The notes below the pieces were generated by a model. It was not told the DNA's origin. It searched no databases and was given only the letters and a program-made list of their open reading frames with translations. Below are positions 60,852 through 64,000 of a DNA stretch of 64,000 bases, one piece after another. This DNA is from Paraescarpia echinospica (lineage: Eukaryota; Annelida; Polychaeta; Sabellida; Siboglinidae). The stretch lies in the NCBI GenBank assembly GCA_020002185.1, contig CM034544.1, positions 31,980,937 to 32,044,936 on the forward strand. The letters are read 5' to 3'. Position 1 is the first letter of the stretch, and every line of letters starts with the position of its first letter. Position numbers and translations under genes: made by a program.

Positions 60852-60966
60852 GCTTATTAAGGTGGTACGGCATATCTGGCATAGCTCTATGCTGGTTTTC
60901 TTCATATCTAACTGATAGATATCAAACTATAAACATTGGGAACTGCTTTTCAGCTGCACTGCCGGT
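60852..60966 (+). mobile_element. LINE-B RT fragment (left part of a split copy)
   Basis: The plus-strand translation RWYGISGIALCWFSSYLT then YQTINIGNCFSAALP matches the segment just before RT motif B in the antisense LINE-B copy (MWYGISGTALIWFSSYL). It ends abruptly at 60966. The family sequence resumes about 2.1 kb later at 63060. Confidence 0.75.
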
Positions 60967-60974
60967 TTTATAGG

Positions 60975-61099
60975 GGCCCTATTTCTTTTTGCAGTCCGCG
61001 GAGAGGGTCAAATAGAATAGACTTCGGCCCTATTTCTTTTGCAGTCCGCGGAGATGCCGGAAGCAGAGAAAGCGGAGAGGGTCAAATAGAATAGACTTC
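60975..61099 (+). repeat. Direct tandem duplication with 24 bp insertion
   Basis: Copy 1, 60975-61025 (51 bp), and copy 2, 61026-61099 (74 bp), share GGCCCTATTTCTTTT, GCAGTCCGCGGAGA and GGGTCAAATAGAATAG blocks. Copy 2 has an extra 24 bp beginning TGCCGGAAG. Copy 1 may instead have lost it, since the 24 bp ends in a repeat of CGGAGA. Confidence 0.85.
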
Positions 61100-61584
61100 G
61101 GCGCACATCGGAGATGGTAGCAACCGCCTTGTTATCGCCCATAAACAACATGGACGCAGAATCACTAGCAGAGTCATTTTGTTAGTTGTTTTTTCTTAAA
61201 CTACGATGATGCTTACAACATTAAATATGTTACATATGCTCACAAGTTCACATCATGTGCTGTTATGTTATTAGTCAATCATTTTTACTAAAAAAATATG
61301 CATTAATATTGTAATAAAAATAATGTCGTATGTGTAATGCCTGTGTCAATGCCGATGCATTCATGTGATCTGTGTTTGACATACACCGCATTGTTGCTGC
61401 TTAATTTGTAGTGGCTAATAACGTGTTCGCCACGCATAGCAAGCAAATAGGGTAGAACAAATGGATACTCGAACAAAAAAAAACATTGAGTATTGCAATC
61501 ATATTTACGTTAAAATATGTATTTATTCGTGTACTGTGTATAATTGGAGGGGCAAATTGTAAAAATAGTGTGTAGACCTACTAT
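61100..61584. other. AT-rich stretch with no recognised feature
   Basis: No coding, RNA or repeat signal that I can support in this 485 bp between the tandem duplication and the MITE. Confidence 0.4.
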
Positions 61585-61776
61585 CAGACCTGGGTTCAAT
61601 TAACTTTTGTCAATTCCAATTAAATTGCTATTCATGTTTATTTACCAAGGATCAATTCCTATATAATTCAATATACTTACAAGAAAGATCAATTCCAATT
61701 CAATTCATTTTATTCAAATAAAATTGGAGCATATTGTTGATAAATTCAATTCAAATAAGAATTGAACCCAGGTCTG
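61585..61776. mobile_element. hAT-like MITE, 192 bp
   Basis: Perfect 17 bp terminal inverted repeats CAGACCTGGGTTCAATT at 61585-61601 and 61760-61776. The interior is AT-rich with repeated CAATTCCAATT motifs. The flanking 8-mers CCTACTAT (61577-61584) and CCGACTAA (61777-61784) agree at 6 of 8 positions, as expected for an aged 8 bp target-site duplication, the length made by hAT elements. The element has no coding capacity and would be mobilised in trans. Confidence 0.7.
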
Positions 61777-62283
61777 CCGACTAAACAATGATAGTTGTAT
61801 GCACAATATCATATTTAATATGTAACTTGTTCAAATCATGTTGTGCTGTAGGTACCAGGGCATGGTACTTACTCATCAAAGATGGGACATCTGTGTTGTT
61901 TAATGATGTAACTATTAGAAATAAATAAGAAAGACAATTCTTATCCAATAAAAGCGTGCAAGCTATTGCGTGATGTAATCCCACATGTTCACATTACATG
62001 ATTGTATATCTTTTTACAAGACACATTGTATATGTCACACATCCATTGTATGGTCCTTCAAGAAGCTGGGTGTATACAAAATGTGTCGGTGTATTTGCAT
62101 GGCAAACAGTTCCCTTTAACACATTCCAATACAATAATTATTGTTTAATAATAATAAAGTTTTTTATGATGTAATTTTCTTGCAATGGAGAAATAAAACA
62201 GTTGAATTGCATTATGATGTTACCCTTACTAAATAAGTGTATTTAATGTATGTGCAAATAATTCCATGCAACAAAGGTGCATG

Positions 62284-62335
62284 TTCATATCAGTATGTAG
62301 GCATTTGTTTTCATATTAGTGTGTAGGCATTTGTT
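62284..62335 (+). repeat. 26 bp tandem pair
   Basis: Copies 62284-62309 and 62310-62335, sharing TTCATAT and GTAGGCATTTGTT, differ at two positions. Confidence 0.8.
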
Positions 62336-62605
62336 ATGTAAGAAATACATTTTGACTATCACAGGAGTGATTTTGAATAAAGAATAAAAAAATATGTATA
62401 CAATCTCTTCAGTGTTCAAATTAAATCTTCAAACACTGTTTATGATTGATTTGTTTGTGTGTTTTTTATTAATCACATAAAAAATACATCACTTCAGATA
62501 GAAAAGTGGTAGAGGCGACATCAAAACTACATTACACATGCTGAAGACAATTAATGGAATCAGTGGATGTGCACAACCAGTACTGTTTTGTATGCAATAT
62601 TCAAA

Positions 62606-62676
62606 TACCAGCAGGAATTGAACCTGCCACACATCACTGGACCATTATGAACCCCACCGCTCTGATGTATGGTAAC
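62606..62676 (-). pseudogene. tRNA-like relic
   Basis: On the minus strand a T-arm-like GCAGG-TTCAATT-CCTGC forms a perfect 5 bp stem with a 7 nt loop, and GGTTCAATTCC fits a B box. The 3' side TGGTATT pairs imperfectly with GTTACCA upstream, like an acceptor stem. The D and anticodon arms do not fold convincingly, so this is at most a tRNA pseudogene or a SINE head. Confidence 0.25.
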
Positions 62677-63059
62677 ATTGCATGAATTACAACATTGAAA
62701 ATAACAGTAATCTATTTCAAATTATCTAATTTTTTTTATAAAAATATTAAACATGCACCATTTAATTTCTGAAAATCCTTACATTATTGATTCATACAAT
62801 ACATGTTAAACTAAAAATGGATGCTTGTAAATAATGTAATGGACATTTTAATTAAATTTTGTTATTAATATTACCCGGCATTTACTCAGTTCCCTGATTC
62901 CAAGAATGGTATGCTGTGCAGCAAACAATCACACCACTATAGTGGTATCTTCTGGCACTGTTTTATGGAGTGCCAAAACATAACAATACGATAATGTTAT
63001 TAAATGTACATTCATTGTTTTGATACTGCATCAAGGCTGCAATTGACAATACAAACAAT

Positions 63060-63691
63060 TCACCACGCCACTAAGCTGTTATACAAAGACAACTTGGATC
63101 ATCATCTTTATGCTGATGATACTCGGATCTACATTTCGTTGGCTACCCCGAATACAAATCACTCCCTTAACCAACTTAGTGATTGCCTTCAAGATATCTT
63201 CCACTGGATTACTGACAGCAAGTTGAAATTAAATGCAATTAAAACTGAATTGATCATTATTGGTACTCCAATGCAGCGTAGTAAACTGGATGGTTTTTCC
63301 ATACACGTATTTTGAATTGGTATATCACACCAGCAACCTGAGTGCTGAATCTAGGAGTGATATTTGATAGTAACTTCAATGTCCGACAACACATATCTCA
63401 AACATGTCGCTGCTGTTTTGATCATATTCGTGATCTTCGCCGTATTCGCAGGCATGTCATTTTCTGTTGCTAAAACTATTGCAACAGTGCTTGTTAGCAG
63501 CAGACTCGACTATTGCAATTCCATCCTTTATAATATCGCTGGCAAGGATATTACAACACTTCAGCATGTCCAAAATTTTCTAGCATGAGTAGTTACAAGA
63601 TCTCCTCGTTTTTTTCGCTCTGTACCACTTTCGAAATCTTTGCATTGGTTTCCTGTATGATATTGTTTAATATTTAAGATCTGTACCAATA
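63060..63691 (+). pseudogene. LINE-B RT fragment (right part of the split copy)
   Basis: Frame 63004-63315 reads [19 protein letters not shown] (motif C), TDSKLKLNAIKTEL and IIIGTPMQRSKLD. Frame 63364-63588 and neighbours continue with HIRDLRRIR-like, SSRLDYCNSILYN and HVQNFLA motifs, then SLHWFPV and IFKICT before the match ends at 63691. There are several frame breaks. It is clearly more divergent from the array than the copy at 37932-39212. It is cut at the right by a hAT-like terminus. Confidence 0.8.
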
Positions 63692-64000
63692 CCAGGGTTG
63701 GAAAAAATCATGATTTTTTTCGAAAAAATCTAATAAATCGGATTTTTTCGATTAAATCGATTTATTGGATTTTTTCAACATTCTCGACAAATCTTATAAG
63801 AAATAATATGTAGTTCTGAAAATAAATAAATATGTGGAATATCATAATATACCCAATGGGCTGAACATTTCCTTGGATGTCCTTGGAGCATCTTTTACAC
63901 TTTGCTCGGCAACCCGTTTTACCAATTTGTACAACTTTCTCAAAATAATTCCACACAGAATCATGGCATGGTGACACAACCAGTCAACCACAATGTGCAA
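63692..64000 (-). mobile_element. hAT-like fragment with BED finger, open at the window end
   Basis: The LINE-B sequence is interrupted at 63692 by CAGGGTTGGAAAAAATC, a hAT-like terminus, followed by a palindromic GATTTTTTCGATTAAATCG region. On the minus strand, frame 63762-63977 reads SVWNYFEKV then CRAKCKRCSKDIQGN, a BED finger start (Trp/Phe aromatics and C-x2-C) that then degrades into a low-complexity tail; a donor-like GTATAT follows near 63855. The finger points toward the nearby terminus with no room for a transposase, so the copy is internally deleted or chimeric. The right end is outside the window. Confidence 0.5.

Larger units (their letters stand above)
61785..63059. other. AT-rich stretch with minor repeats
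   Basis: Contains a 26 bp tandem pair (62284-62335), a tRNA-like relic on the minus strand (about 62606-62676), a 14 bp perfect palindrome ACCACTATAGTGGT (62933-62946) and a small hairpin TGGCACT/AGTGCCA next to it (62953-62976). No gene is supported. Together with 60967-61784 it forms the material separating the two LINE-B halves. Confidence 0.45.

Noticed and set aside
61781..61984. 67-codon minus-strand frame right of the MITE
   Set aside because: Low-complexity AT-rich translation without domain or neighbours; not supported as a gene.

Overview
This window reads as nuclear DNA of a metazoan, most likely an aquatic invertebrate or early-branching chordate. I cannot name the species. There are no prokaryotic operons. 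The sequence is AT-rich and packed with decayed non-LTR retrotransposons (LINEs), hAT-like DNA transposon pieces with BED zinc-finger exons and splice signals, a tRNA-derived SINE head and a Ty3/gypsy remnant. I see no intact host gene.

About 1143-58640 is dominated by a tandem array (macrosatellite) of a roughly 4.62 kb unit. It holds seven full-length units (U1-U7), a broken unit U8, a non-array interruption with a 1000-N assembly gap (37932-46955), then the tail of one unit, U9, U10 and a deleted terminal unit U11. Each unit is a mosaic of transposon fragments in fixed order: LINE-A C-terminal part (+), LINE-A' reverse-transcriptase palm (-), about 330 bp spacer, LINE-B (L2/CR1-like) RT to 3' tail (+), about 1.2 kb unknown module with promoter-like and exon-like signals, LINE-C C-terminal part (+), and the 5' terminal 777 bp of a hAT element (-) with a BED-finger exon and splice donor. 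At the left array edge LINE-A runs on without the hAT piece (1-1147), and at the right edge LINE-C runs on to its own 3' end without it (58641-59130). The hAT piece therefore bridges exactly the two breakpoints of the original duplication. Shared variants show later block duplications and homogenisation among units.

The interruption 37932-45955 contains a less damaged LINE-B copy, a 401 bp foldback element and an inverted relative of it flanking an antisense LINE-B, a 3'-truncated LINE with endonuclease (RTE1), a tRNA-derived SINE, a second endonuclease fragment (RTE2) carrying a long hairpin, and a gypsy 3' end (integrase tail, polypurine tract, 149 bp LTR) inserted into RTE2. It ends in the N gap.

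The right flank (59131-64000) holds a 22 bp-period minisatellite, a LINE-B copy split by about 2.1 kb, a 192 bp hAT-like MITE with a degenerate 8 bp target duplication, minor repeats, and a second BED-finger hAT fragment at the window end. All coding sequences found are transposon-derived and broken; none is expected to give a full-length functional protein.
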